A DNA stretch of 55,488 nt from JAHJHG01 sp964463425 (GCA_964463425.1 CAYXBV010000003.1:1-55488); one strand, 5' to 3'. Counted from the stretch's first letter, positions 31,303 to 41,023 are shown. Translations and numbers: made by a program. Notes: generated by a model not told the origin, from the letters alone.

Positions 31303-31992
31303 ATGTCTCGAAAAATAGATAGCCAAATCCCTCGTTGGGTAGCAAACCTTCGCATGATGTCTACCCCAGAAGAAACATTACTGGTTCGCTTAGCGTCATT
31401 TGATAAATTGTACTGGCAACAAAACATGGATATGTTGGTTAACGATCCTCTAAGCGTCGAGGGAATTGTACCAGAGCAAGAGTTAGGCGCTATAAAACAT
31501 ACTTTTAAATTACTGGCTACTTCAAGAACTACAGTAGAAGATGTCCAAAAGATGACCCACTTCGAACTACGCGAAAGAAACCTTCTTTCCGAAGATATAA
31601 TTATAGCCCGCAAGCTCTTTGGCTATGAATCAAAAAGTGGACAAAAACCAAAAAGCTGGACCAAAAGATTGGCGACAACTAGATTATGGCAACATAAACC
31701 AGATATGGAAATAAAAGATACCCTAAAAGGCACAAATAGAGTCTGGATTTCAAAAGAATTATATTCATATTTACCAGCTAGTGATTACGATAAAGCTAAT
31801 AGAGCAGTTAAGGAAACTCTTTGTTTGTTAGGTGAACCAACTGTTCGCGGTAAAGCCATCAAAGCAAATCTTATACCTGCTTCGTTACCGATACTTATAT
31901 GCACTGGACTATTAGGAAAAATTGATGGTTTTAATGGATTAAGCAAAACAAGCCTCACAAGAAAAACAATTGTTTTGAGATATCTTAGTTAA
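31303..31992 (+). CDS. Hypothetical protein with TTVED module
   Basis: 229 residues, mixed helical, no membrane segment. The part TTVEDVQKMTHFELRER at ~76-92, followed by LSED...ARKLFG, has the same layout as the C-terminal half of the 114-residue protein at 19764. The rest (SWTKRLATTRLWQHKPDM, then GTNRVWISKELYSYLP) is not recognised. A minus-strand frame across the first third is rejected. It lies upstream of lexA on the same strand, but lexA seems to have its own promoter. Confidence 0.65.
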   Translation: MSRKIDSQIPRWVANLRMMSTPEETLLVRLASFDKLYWQQNMDMLVNDPLSVEGIVPEQELGAIKHTFKLLATSRTTVEDVQKMTHFELRERNLLSEDIIIARKLFGYESKSGQKPKSWTKRLATTRLWQHKPDMEIKDTLKGTNRVWISKELYSYLPASDYDKANRAVKETLCLLGEPTVRGKAIKANLIPASLPILICTGLLGKIDGFNGLSKTSLTRKTIVLRYLS

Positions 31993-32045
31993 AATTACTC
32001 AAAGTTAGCTCTTGACTTCTTCGGGTTTTCTTAGTACTTTTAATT

Positions 32046-32669
32046 ATGGCTCCAATCGTATACAAAAGACAAGGACAAATTCTTGATTTTATTAAACAAT
32101 ATATTCAGGCAAATGGAAGCGCTCCTACCTTAAGACAGATTGCCGATGCAATTGGCGTTTCTTCTTTAGCAACAGTACACGAGCATCTTTCTACTCTTGA
32201 ATTAAAAGGGCTTATTAAAAGAAAGCCTGGTAAGACAAGATCAATCGAAATTATCGGATTAACAGAAGAGTTCTCACCAGAAGGTGTCGAAGTACCGATT
32301 CTTGGTTATATTGCTGCTGGAGCACCAATCCAAGCATATACGGATCCAAATGCAACATTCCCCATTCCGCCCAACTTAATGTCTGGTACTAAAAGAGTTT
32401 ATGTTTTACAGGTTAGAGGAGAATCTATGATTGACGAACAAATCAGAGATGGAGATTATGTTGTTATTGAACAAGTAAGTGATGTTAAAAATGGTGATAT
32501 TGTTGTTGCCTTATTGGACAATGGGATGGCCACACTTAAGCGCTTTTTCAAAGAGTCCACAAGAATCAGGCTCGAACCAGCCAATGCAACCATGAATCCT
32601 ATCTTTGTAAAGAATGTTCGAATTCAAGGAAGAGTGGTTGGCTTGATTAGAAAATATCTCAAGAACTAA
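32046..32669 (+). CDS. lexA: LexA-type SOS repressor
   Basis: 207 residues. The winged-helix DNA-binding domain (~1-70) has TLRQIADAIGVSSLATVHEH. The self-cleavage site is Ala91-Gly92 in YIAAGAP, and the catalytic dyad is Ser127 (RGESMID) and Lys165 (ATLKRF), all with normal spacing. On RecA activation it cuts itself and releases DNA-repair genes. A TTGACT box with a 17-base spacer and a weak TACTTT leave only 5 bases to the ATG, so the mRNA may be leaderless. No palindromic LexA box was recognised upstream. It stops 3 bases from the convergent dedA stop. Confidence 0.95.
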   Translation: MAPIVYKRQGQILDFIKQYIQANGSAPTLRQIADAIGVSSLATVHEHLSTLELKGLIKRKPGKTRSIEIIGLTEEFSPEGVEVPILGYIAAGAPIQAYTDPNATFPIPPNLMSGTKRVYVLQVRGESMIDEQIRDGDYVVIEQVSDVKNGDIVVALLDNGMATLKRFFKESTRIRLEPANATMNPIFVKNVRIQGRVVGLIRKYLKN

Positions 32670-32672
32670 CTT

Positions 32673-33296
32673 CTATTTCTTTTTCTTGAAGTGACTCCAT
32701 ACATAAAGCACAGCCACGGTAATACTTAGACCAATAATAACGTATTGAAATTTTCTGAAATATGGCTCTAATGCTTGCCAGTTTTGTCCCAACTTAAGCC
32801 CCATGTATGTAAGAACTGCAGTCCAGATAAATGATCCCAAGAAAGTTAGCAAACTAAATAAAGGAAGATTCATCTTGGCAATTCCAGCGGGGAGCGAGAT
32901 AAAAGTTCTGACAACGGGAAGCATTCTTGATCCAAACGAAACCCACTGCCCCTTTGTATGAAACCAGTTCTTAGCTTTATCAAATTCTGACTCTTTCATT
33001 AGCAACCATTTCCCCCACTTTCTAATGGCCATTCTTAGCCATTTTTCGCCTTTTACAAATCCTAACCAATAAGCAAGCAAAGAACCGGTCAAATTGGCAA
33101 AAGCACCAGTAAAGACAACTGCCCAAAAACTCATCGCTCCGCGTCCAACCATAAAACCGGCAAAAGGCATTGTTATTTCAGAGGGGATAGGTATTAATAC
33201 AGACTCAGCCGTCATTAAAACAAATATAGTAAGCAAACCATAGCTTTCTATTAGACTTGTAAGGTTTTCTACAAAAAAATGTGTTATTGCTTCCAT
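32673..33296 (-). CDS. DedA family membrane protein
   Basis: 207 residues with about five hydrophobic segments. ESVLIPIPSEITMPFAGFMV and FGSRMLPVVRTFISLPAGIA match the DedA/SNARE-associated (VTT) domain, including the R-x-x-P-x-x-R core. DedA proteins act in membrane homeostasis; recent work on relatives supports lipid flipping (undecaprenyl phosphate or phosphatidylethanolamine). Convergent with lexA. Confidence 0.92.
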   Translation of the reverse strand: MEAITHFFVENLTSLIESYGLLTIFVLMTAESVLIPIPSEITMPFAGFMVGRGAMSFWAVVFTGAFANLTGSLLAYWLGFVKGEKWLRMAIRKWGKWLLMKESEFDKAKNWFHTKGQWVSFGSRMLPVVRTFISLPAGIAKMNLPLFSLLTFLGSFIWTAVLTYMGLKLGQNWQALEPYFRKFQYVIIGLSITVAVLYVWSHFKKKK

Positions 33297-33319
33297 ATTA
33301 GCAAAGATAAGGTCTACTT

Positions 33320-34987
33320 CTATTTATACAGATCTTTAAGTAGATTTCTCCCCGTCATGATCCTTGGTTTGGGGAGCTTCAATAAACCAAGTATGGTTGG
33401 AGCGATATCAGCCAATATACCTGAGGGTAGTGACTGCGACCTTCCTAAAAATTCTTTAGATACGGCAATAAACGGAACGGGGTTAGTGCTGTGTTCCGTA
33501 TCTATCTCTCCTGTGTGAGCATTTATCATCTCTTCAACATTGCCATGGTCAGCAATGATAAGAAGTGTGCCACCATAAGCTGAAACATAGTTTGCTATTT
33601 TTCCAACACATTCGTCCACTACCTCGCATGCTTTAACTGCCGGACCAATGTTGCCTGTGTGACCGACCATGTCAGGGTTGGCATAGTTAATAAGCACGAA
33701 AGCATAATTACCACCAGATTGAAGCTTTGCTAGCAGTTTTTCGGTTTGTTCATACGCAGACATTTCCGGCTTACGATCATATGTCGAGATAGCCGGTGAA
33801 GGAGTTATAATTCGCTCCTCACCAGGAAACGGACTTTCGTACTGACCATTAAAATAGAAGGTTACAAATCTCTCTTTTTCGGATTCAGCCATTCTCAATT
33901 GTCTAAGATTCGCATCAGATAATATTTGGCCCAAAGGCATTACAACTTTTTCGGGAGGCGAGGCTACTTTTGTTCCTGCTTGAACCAAAGACTTACTATA
34001 TTCTGTCATCGTGGCGAAATATAAATTTTCTAAAGGGACTCCTCTGTCAAAAAGCTTTTGGTGATCAGCTGCCTTAGAAGGAATGTGTGTTTTTTCGTAC
34101 TTTTCCAGATAAGGATCAAACTCTAGAGCCAAACTCTCTTCTCTAAAGTCTTTTACTAAAAAGGCTGACGTAAGTTGTCGAGGGCGATCAATTCTGAAAT
34201 TAAAGAAAATACAGGCATCATTACTTTTAATTGTTGTGAGGGGCTTACCTTCTCTGTCGGAAATTAAACAAGGTTCTATAAATTCATCAGTCTTACCTTG
34301 ACTGTAAGACATCTCAATCCCTTCCTCTGGTGTTTTAATCAATTGTCCTTGTCCAGCCGTTAACGCAAAGTATGCTTTAGCTGTTCTATCCCAACGCCTG
34401 TCTCTGTCCATGGCCCAGTATCTTCCCATTATTGAAGCTATTGTACCCACACCTTCTCGCTTTATTACATCCCGCAATTGATTTATATAAGTTAAGGAAG
34501 CCGTTGGCGGAGAATCTCTCCCGTCCGTAAACAAATGAAGGAAGACATTTCTAAAATTTTGTTTTTTGGCTAGCTGTATCAAAGCAATTATATGCCCCAA
34601 ATTAGAGTGAACTCCTCCAGCACCAACCAGACCCATTAAATGTAAATTTGAGTTATTCTTTTTTGCATGCTCGAAGGCGTCGAGAAATACTTTGTTGGTG
34701 AAAAATGAACCATCGGCAATGGCCATATTTATTCTCTCAAGATCTTGATAGACAATTCTGCCCGCTCCCAAATTCAAATGGCCTGTTTCTGTATTACCTG
34801 CGTCTCCTCTAGGCAAACCAACTGCTTCACTAGATGCTTCTAATTGGGTATGTGGATAAGAAGCCCAAAGACGATCCATATTGGGTGTTTTAGCCAATGT
34901 AACAGCGTTACCTGGGCCCGGAGGAGCAATACCCCAACCATCTAGAACCATTAAAACAACAAATTTTGTACGATCTTGAGGCATCAT
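33320..34987 (-). CDS. gpmI: 2,3-bisphosphoglycerate-independent phosphoglycerate mutase with Thr nucleophile
   Basis: 555 residues, slightly longer than the usual ~510. The alkaline-phosphatase-like metal sites are present: VLDGWG near the start and ADHGNVEEM and DTEHSTNPVP late. It interconverts 3- and 2-phosphoglycerate with Mn2+. The catalytic loop usually reads GNSEVGHLN; here it is GNTETGHLN with Thr66 in place of the phosphorylated Ser. The ATG overlaps the eno stop (ATGA, 4 bases), which implies coupling in a ppsA-eno-gpmI operon. Confidence 0.93.
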   Translation of the reverse strand: MMPQDRTKFVVLMVLDGWGIAPPGPGNAVTLAKTPNMDRLWASYPHTQLEASSEAVGLPRGDAGNTETGHLNLGAGRIVYQDLERINMAIADGSFFTNKVFLDAFEHAKKNNSNLHLMGLVGAGGVHSNLGHIIALIQLAKKQNFRNVFLHLFTDGRDSPPTASLTYINQLRDVIKREGVGTIASIMGRYWAMDRDRRWDRTAKAYFALTAGQGQLIKTPEEGIEMSYSQGKTDEFIEPCLISDREGKPLTTIKSNDACIFFNFRIDRPRQLTSAFLVKDFREESLALEFDPYLEKYEKTHIPSKAADHQKLFDRGVPLENLYFATMTEYSKSLVQAGTKVASPPEKVVMPLGQILSDANLRQLRMAESEKERFVTFYFNGQYESPFPGEERIITPSPAISTYDRKPEMSAYEQTEKLLAKLQSGGNYAFVLINYANPDMVGHTGNIGPAVKACEVVDECVGKIANYVSAYGGTLLIIADHGNVEEMINAHTGEIDTEHSTNPVPFIAVSKEFLGRSQSLPSGILADIAPTILGLLKLPKPRIMTGRNLLKDLYK

Positions 34988-36255
34988 AGCTTCCCCCGTA
35001 AAAGCTCAGCTTCAACATTTGTTAATCGATTGTATTTGGCCACTCGTTCTCCTCTGGCTGGTGCACCAAACTTTACGTATTCTGCTCCAACACCAACAGC
35101 AAAATCAGCAATAAACCAATCATTTGTTTCGCCTGAGCGATGAGAAACAATTACTTTCCATTTTGCATCTTTTGCCATTTTAATTACTTTTAGTGTTTCC
35201 GTAACTGTGCCTATCTGGTTTGGTTTTATCAAAATCGCGTTACATGCTTTTTCGTCAATCGCCTTTTGAACACGCTTTGGATTTGTCGCCAATAAATCAT
35301 CACCGACTAAGCTTAACGATGGAGACAATATGGCTGACAACTTTTTCCAGCTCTCCCATGCATCTTCGTGAAGAGGGTCTTCTAAAATAGCTAAATGGTA
35401 GCGGCTGTTTAGATTTTTGTAATATTCAATAATTGTTGCCTCATCCATCGGCGAGGTCTTGTCTCGAATAGAATATTCTCCGTTTTTGAAAAAGACACTT
35501 GCGGCTACATCAAGACCCAGTGAAACATCTCTTCCTAGTGCATAATTAGCTTCTTTGATAGATTCAACAACTATCTCTAGTGCATCTGCATTGGTAAACA
35601 AATTAGGAGCATAACCACCCTCATCTCCCACAGAGTGTATTGCACCGCGTCTAGCCAAATTAGCGCCGAGAGACATATATATTTCCGCTCCGGCTCTTAA
35701 ACCTTCCTTAAATGACTTATTTGTAGCGGGGATTACATGGAATTCTTGAAAATCTAAATTCCCCGCTCCATGTAGTCCCCCATTTATCATATTAAAAAGG
35801 GGAGTTGGAATTTTAAGAACTGGTTTCATTCCAGCTTTTTGAGAAAGTATGTTAACCCATGCATAAAGAGGCTGTTTCGACAAAACAGCTCCTACTTTTG
35901 CAACCACCTCAGAAATAGCAAGAATGGCATTTCCTCCATACTTAGTTTTATTTTCGGTACCGTCTAGAGCAATTAATTTGGCGTCAATTTCTTCCTGTTG
36001 TGTCGGATCCATTCCCACAATAGCTGGGCCCAGGATTTTGTTAACATTTGAAACGGCTATTAACACACCCTTACCCTTGTATCTTTGAGGGTCTTTGTCC
36101 CTTAGTTCTTGTGCTTCATGTGTACCAGTCGAAGCCCCAGAAGGTATCGAGGCAACGGCAATGTGACCTGTATCGACCTGACAAGCCGCTTCTATTGTCG
36201 GTGTTGCCCTCGAGTCGAGTATTTCCCTTGCCCAGATTTTTGTGATTTTAGCCAT
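34984..36255 (-). CDS. eno: Enolase
   Basis: 423 residues, standard length. The N-terminal part has AREILDSRATPTIEA and SGASTGTHEA; the barrel has LAILEDPLHEDAW, LVGDDLLATN, AILIKPNQIGT (catalytic Lys) and VSHRSGETNDWFIAD. It dehydrates 2-phosphoglycerate to phosphoenolpyruvate using Mg2+. The stop of ppsA is immediately followed by its ATG and its own stop overlaps gpmI, so the three form one translationally coupled unit. Confidence 0.97.
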   Translation of the reverse strand: MAKITKIWAREILDSRATPTIEAACQVDTGHIAVASIPSGASTGTHEAQELRDKDPQRYKGKGVLIAVSNVNKILGPAIVGMDPTQQEEIDAKLIALDGTENKTKYGGNAILAISEVVAKVGAVLSKQPLYAWVNILSQKAGMKPVLKIPTPLFNMINGGLHGAGNLDFQEFHVIPATNKSFKEGLRAGAEIYMSLGANLARRGAIHSVGDEGGYAPNLFTNADALEIVVESIKEANYALGRDVSLGLDVAASVFFKNGEYSIRDKTSPMDEATIIEYYKNLNSRYHLAILEDPLHEDAWESWKKLSAILSPSLSLVGDDLLATNPKRVQKAIDEKACNAILIKPNQIGTVTETLKVIKMAKDAKWKVIVSHRSGETNDWFIADFAVGVGAEYVKFGAPARGERVAKYNRLTNVEAELLRGKL

Positions 36256-38544
36256 TTATTTATTACTAATTATTTCTCTTTCTTTATCTGCAATAACTCT
36301 TCTTACCCTATTAATAGCATCTGTATTAACTGAAATGCTCGTTATTCCATAGCTTACTAAGTTTTCTACTAAATTGTCATATGTTGAGGGTGCTTGTCCG
36401 CAAATAGAAGAGGAAATATTGTTTTTATTACATATTCTGACTACCCTCTTAATCGCCCACTTAACGGCAGGTGATCTCTCATTGAAAGCCTTTGCCACTT
36501 CAGCATTATCCCTATCTGTACCTGATATAAGCATCGTTAAATCATTGGACCCAATGGAAACGCCATCGATACCAATATCGATAAACTTTTCTAGGAGAAT
36601 TACGTTAACTGGCAATTCAACCATCATCCAAAACTTAAAAGTGGGACTTTCAAAAAGGCCTTCTGCCGCTACCATCCTTCGCACCGCAGCAAGTTCTTCC
36701 GGAGAGCGAACAAAAGGAATCATAACCCACAAATTTTTGTATTTTTGTCGCACGGCCTTAATTGCTCTCAATTCCAAAGTAAACACCTCTGGATCTGCAA
36801 TATATCGATATGCACCTCGATAACCCAACATTGGGTTTGGTTCTTCTGGCTCCCAAGCTTTACCGCCAGGCAATGCTCGATATTCATTGGTTTTGAAATC
36901 AGTTGTTCTGTAAACAACTGGTCGAGAGCCAAATGCTTTACAAAATACCGATAAATCTTTTGTTAATTTCTCGATAAACTTATCTTGTTTTTTAAGCTTT
37001 ATAGCTTCTTTTGGGTGTATACCAATATTGGCAATCATAAATTCTGCTCGGACTAATCCCGCCCCATCTATATTCTTTTTGGCCACCGCTTTGGCTAAAT
37101 CAGGTTCTGCTAGGTTTACATATAGTTTTGTCGCGGTTTTTGTCTTTAGTTCTTTTTCTTTTTTAGGAACATCTTTAATGTTCTCTTTTTTAACTTTTCC
37201 TCCCAAAAATACTAAACCTTTGCTTCCATCAACGGTTACTAGTAAACCATCTTTTAATTTGCTTGTAGCTTCTCTTGTTCCAACCACACAGGGAACTCCT
37301 AATTCCCTCGAAACAATAGCAGCATGACTTGTTTGTCCTCCTTGGTCCGTAACAATTGCTGCCGCCTTTCTCATGGCGGGGACAAAATCTGGTGAAGTCA
37401 TCTCAGAAACTAGAACATCTCCTGATTTTACTTTACCAATCTCTTTGATGTTTTTTAATATTCGAACATACCCCGTCGCCATTCCAGGGCTAGCTGGTGC
37501 TCCCGTCAATAAATGCGACTTTGCGATTTCAAAACCACCATCCTTTTTTTCAATTTGCTTTTTTGTTTCCGATTTTCCTGTTGAAGTTGTTGTTACCGGT
37601 CTTGTTTGAACTATGTATAAGTTTTTGCCTTGCTTTGCCCACTCAATATCTTGGGGAAAGTAGTAATGTTTTTGTAGCTTGTCTGCTATGTGAGCTAATT
37701 TTATTATTTCTGCATCACTTATCTTTTGTAAATCTTTTTTCTTTTTAGGAACATCTATTTTCTTAGTCTGTAACCCTTGTTTTACTAATTGAACAGACTG
37801 ATCAGATATTTGCTTTGAAAGAATAGAAAATGTTTCTTTTTGCACAGAATACCGGTCGGGAACGACTTGTCCCTTAACCATGAATTCGCCCAGACCCCAA
37901 ACAGCTTCAATGACTATCTTATTCTTATCATTAGTAATTGGATCTAAAGTGAAAGCGACACCACTTACCTCTGATTGAACCATGATTTGAACCATCACTG
38001 ATATTTTTACCTTTTCGTGTGATATTTTGTTTTCCTCTCGGTAAAAAATAGCTCTAGCAGTAAATAGTGAAGCCCAGCATTTTTTAATTGTTTCGATTAA
38101 GTTGGCATCTCCTTTTATATTGAGGTAGCTTTCCTGCTGGCCAGCAAACGACGCAGTAGGCAAGTCCTCGGCTGTAGCTGACGATCTAACCGCAACCAGT
38201 GTCTTATTGAATCTCCCGGAAAGCTTTTTGTATGCCTTAAATATATCTTGCTGCAGCACTTTGGGGACCTTGCTTCTCATAATAGTACGTTCTATTTGTT
38301 TTGAGGCAGAGTTAAGTTGCCTCGAATCGTGCCTGTCTGTTGTCTTTAAAACATTATCAATTTGTTTTTTTATTTCGTTCTCCCCCAAGAACAAATCGTA
38401 CGCAGAAACAGTAACAGCAAATCCATTGGGTACTGGGAAGCCAGCCTTGGTCATTTCACCAAGATTCGCACCTTTTCCTCCTACGAGGGGTAAATCATCT
38501 TTGTCTATTTGATTAAAGAAGAGTATGTTCTTTTGGGCAGTCAT
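36256..38544 (-). CDS. ppsA: Phosphoenolpyruvate synthase
   Basis: 762 residues. The N-terminal ATP-grasp-like domain (PLVGGKGANLGEMTKAGFPV) is followed by the mobile phosphohistidine domain with GGQTSHAAIVSRELGVPC. A C-terminal PEP-binding barrel follows with LGYRGAYRY, GVSIGSNDLTML and catalytic Cys in SSICGQAPS. It interconverts pyruvate + ATP with PEP + AMP + phosphate. No pyruvate kinase gene is seen nearby, and the operon with eno and gpmI suggests it closes lower glycolysis or gluconeogenesis here. Confidence 0.95.
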   Translation of the reverse strand: MTAQKNILFFNQIDKDDLPLVGGKGANLGEMTKAGFPVPNGFAVTVSAYDLFLGENEIKKQIDNVLKTTDRHDSRQLNSASKQIERTIMRSKVPKVLQQDIFKAYKKLSGRFNKTLVAVRSSATAEDLPTASFAGQQESYLNIKGDANLIETIKKCWASLFTARAIFYREENKISHEKVKISVMVQIMVQSEVSGVAFTLDPITNDKNKIVIEAVWGLGEFMVKGQVVPDRYSVQKETFSILSKQISDQSVQLVKQGLQTKKIDVPKKKKDLQKISDAEIIKLAHIADKLQKHYYFPQDIEWAKQGKNLYIVQTRPVTTTSTGKSETKKQIEKKDGGFEIAKSHLLTGAPASPGMATGYVRILKNIKEIGKVKSGDVLVSEMTSPDFVPAMRKAAAIVTDQGGQTSHAAIVSRELGVPCVVGTREATSKLKDGLLVTVDGSKGLVFLGGKVKKENIKDVPKKEKELKTKTATKLYVNLAEPDLAKAVAKKNIDGAGLVRAEFMIANIGIHPKEAIKLKKQDKFIEKLTKDLSVFCKAFGSRPVVYRTTDFKTNEYRALPGGKAWEPEEPNPMLGYRGAYRYIADPEVFTLELRAIKAVRQKYKNLWVMIPFVRSPEELAAVRRMVAAEGLFESPTFKFWMMVELPVNVILLEKFIDIGIDGVSIGSNDLTMLISGTDRDNAEVAKAFNERSPAVKWAIKRVVRICNKNNISSSICGQAPSTYDNLVENLVSYGITSISVNTDAINRVRRVIADKEREIISNK

Positions 38545-38592
38545 ATATTCATATTAAAGTATATAGTGAAACAGTAAAAGAGGAAGGTGGCG

Positions 38593-39663
38593 CTAAGCAG
38601 AAAGCTTCTTCTTAAAGTAATCCACCCAAGGTATCTCAGATGGGTCTACTCCTGAAAGCTTAGCTAGATAATAACTAATAAACGAACCTAAACACAACAC
38701 CTCTAATATTTGGTCTATTTTAGTATCGCTTCGAAGAGAATATTGATTATACGGAACAGAATTTTGTTCAACGACAGCCTGCGTAATCGGGTAGCGTTTA
38801 ACCACTCTATCTGTGTATAGCTTTGAATATAAAAAGAGAAAGCTCAACACATCTTTTGATTTCGCCGGCAACTTTAATCCCTCTAGTAAGTGATGATTCA
38901 ACTCCGGCAAATCAAATAAATTACTATATGTTTTTGCAGTTTCGTTTAATTGGTTTTTAAAAACATGAGAAACTCCAAGCAAATGCTCTGACGAAACAAT
39001 TACTGGTATTTTATTTTGCAGTTTCCTAGCAAGCATCTTGGCTAGATTCTTTTCTTCTTTGTTTCTTGGACCAAATTCTTTTATGAATAATGACAAGGTA
39101 TCAACTGCTGTTTTTAATTCGTCTTCATTTAAAGTAATAAAACTTGTTTTGTTTAGAAAAGCTAAAACCGAAAAAATTGAATAACCTATCGATAATCGAG
39201 GCATTCCAGAAGGGTTGAATGTTGGATCATAGATATAAGCATCCTTGTGTTCCTTTTTTAAAAAGTCAGCCATTTTTCCTCCAGTAGTAATGCCAAAAAT
39301 TTTCGCATTTCTTTTTACTGCATCGTGTGCACACGACAAAGCCTCCTCGGTATTTCCGGAATATGATGAGAGTATTACAAGAGTGTCACTGTTTACGTAA
39401 TTAGGAACAAAATACTGTGTAAATATCTCGATTGGGGCTCTTATCTTCTTCTCAACAAGTGAGTCTACGACCCTTCCCCCAAGGGCTGACCCGCCCATGC
39501 CGCAGACAACAATATTTTTTGCGGTTGAAAGAGTCTTTGAGAATTTGAGTTCGCCAATTTCACTCCATGCTTGATTAGCTTGCTGAGGAAGCATCTTGAT
39601 AGACGACAATACACCTTTCTGATCAAACTCTTTAAATTCCTCGATTGAATCTAGGCTGTTCAT
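38593..39663 (-). CDS. Bifunctional phosphoglucose/phosphomannose isomerase
   Basis: 356 residues. The SIS domain has VVCGMGGSALGGRV and ILSSYSGNTEEALS for sugar-phosphate binding. The C-terminal half (LFDLPELNHHLLEG) matches the bifunctional archaeal/bacterial PGI/PMI family (PF10432, TIGR02128). It interconverts glucose-6-P or mannose-6-P with fructose-6-P. The start overlaps the phosphohexomutase stop by 4 bases, so the two enzymes supply sugar-1-phosphates together. Confidence 0.92.
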   Translation of the reverse strand: MNSLDSIEEFKEFDQKGVLSSIKMLPQQANQAWSEIGELKFSKTLSTAKNIVVCGMGGSALGGRVVDSLVEKKIRAPIEIFTQYFVPNYVNSDTLVILSSYSGNTEEALSCAHDAVKRNAKIFGITTGGKMADFLKKEHKDAYIYDPTFNPSGMPRLSIGYSIFSVLAFLNKTSFITLNEDELKTAVDTLSLFIKEFGPRNKEEKNLAKMLARKLQNKIPVIVSSEHLLGVSHVFKNQLNETAKTYSNLFDLPELNHHLLEGLKLPAKSKDVLSFLFLYSKLYTDRVVKRYPITQAVVEQNSVPYNQYSLRSDTKIDQILEVLCLGSFISYYLAKLSGVDPSEIPWVDYFKKKLSA

Positions 39664-41009
39664 GATTTTGAAATAATGTCGTTAACAAACGCAACTCCTT
39701 CATCCAACAGTTTTTGGGCATTTTCTTTTACGGCGCTTTCAGCAAAAACTCTAAATTCGGGAGCATTTTGCGATGATCGGAAAAGAATCCAAGATTGCTT
39801 ATCTGTCCAGATTTTTAAACCATCAATTTTCTCAACCTTAATTCCTTTAAACTTTTTCTCAGCTTCTTCCAGTATTTTGTCTTTTAATTCCCACTTGTAA
39901 TCAACTTTTGTTCTAAACATGTAATATTTAGGCAATTGGCCAACCATCGATGAAAACTCGCCATCAAACTTTGAAAAAAGTGACAATAGCTTCATTGTCA
40001 TTGTTCCACCGTCTCGCGTATACATAATTTCACCTGAGATTGCCCCACCATTAGGCTCAAAACCAAACGATGCATTGTTTTTCTTCATTTCGCCAATAAC
40101 ATAAGGGGAACCCACCTTGGTTCTAATTATATTTTTTCCAATTGATTCCACTACTTGCGAAGAACTAATCGGTGTTATAACTATTTCATCTTTTAAGCCT
40201 TTGGCTATTAAGGAACATGAATACTCTCCTTGAACAAACTGACCTTTCTCGTCAATAAACACAACCCTGTCGCCGTCACCATCATAGGCAATGCCAAAAT
40301 CACATTTTTCTTCAACGACTAACTTTTTTAAATTTTGTACTTCTGCTTTATCATCAGTGTCTGTATCTCGAGCAATAAAACTCTTCTCCGTATCGCAATT
40401 AATTGTTAATACTTCCAAACCAAGCTTTTTCAAAAGTCCTGGCATCACTATAGATTGAGCTCCATTTGCACAATCAAGACCTATCTTCCATTTCGGCAAT
40501 GAATCTTTTATCAAACCAGTTAGCATTTCGGCGTATGTATCGCGTGCTCTGGTTTCTACTGTCGTTTGTACTTCTGTGTTTGGGGGTGTCTCTTTTTCCT
40601 TAATTTCTTCGTATAATTTTTCTATATTTTTCTGATCTTCGTATGAGATTTCTTCATCATGAGCAAAAAACTTTACCCCGTTCAACTCTGGGGCAATATG
40701 GCTACCGGTAACAATAATACCCGCCTCTACTTCTGTATTTTTAATTAACCAGTTCATTGAGGGAACTGGAGTAATTCCTTCATCAAACAACGCTGTGTTG
40801 CTGGTGATCAACCCTTGGAATAGTTGCTTCTTGATACGGGGGCTTGAGTCTCGAGGATCCATACCAACGGCAATGGGACCAATTTTGTAGTATTTTTCCA
40901 GAAACTTAACAAAAGTCTTGCCGATATCAAAACAGAATTGTTCTGTAAACAAAGTGTCTGCCGGCCCTCTGATTCCACTTGTACCAAAAAGACCTTTTTT
41001 GTTGAGCAT
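39660..41009 (-). CDS. Phosphomannomutase/phosphoglucomutase
   Basis: 449 residues, alpha-D-phosphohexomutase family. Start motif GTSGIRGPAD, active-site loop TGSHIAPELNG with the phosphoserine, metal loop YDGDGDRV, sugar loop GFEPNGGAISG and a C-terminal phosphate-binding loop (WILFRSSQNAPEFRV). It converts hexose-6-P and hexose-1-P for nucleotide sugar synthesis. The loop TGSHIA differs mildly from the common TASHNP. Overlaps the isomerase gene by 4 bases. Confidence 0.93.
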   Translation of the reverse strand: MLNKKGLFGTSGIRGPADTLFTEQFCFDIGKTFVKFLEKYYKIGPIAVGMDPRDSSPRIKKQLFQGLITSNTALFDEGITPVPSMNWLIKNTEVEAGIIVTGSHIAPELNGVKFFAHDEEISYEDQKNIEKLYEEIKEKETPPNTEVQTTVETRARDTYAEMLTGLIKDSLPKWKIGLDCANGAQSIVMPGLLKKLGLEVLTINCDTEKSFIARDTDTDDKAEVQNLKKLVVEEKCDFGIAYDGDGDRVVFIDEKGQFVQGEYSCSLIAKGLKDEIVITPISSSQVVESIGKNIIRTKVGSPYVIGEMKKNNASFGFEPNGGAISGEIMYTRDGGTMTMKLLSLFSKFDGEFSSMVGQLPKYYMFRTKVDYKWELKDKILEEAEKKFKGIKVEKIDGLKIWTDKQSWILFRSSQNAPEFRVFAESAVKENAQKLLDEGVAFVNDIISKS

Positions 41010-41023
41010 AATATAAGTTTATC

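Noticed and set aside
31017..31613. 198-codon frame on the minus strand
   Set aside because: It overlaps the start of the transglutaminase-like gene and the plus-strand 229-codon gene, which has a promoter and better composition.
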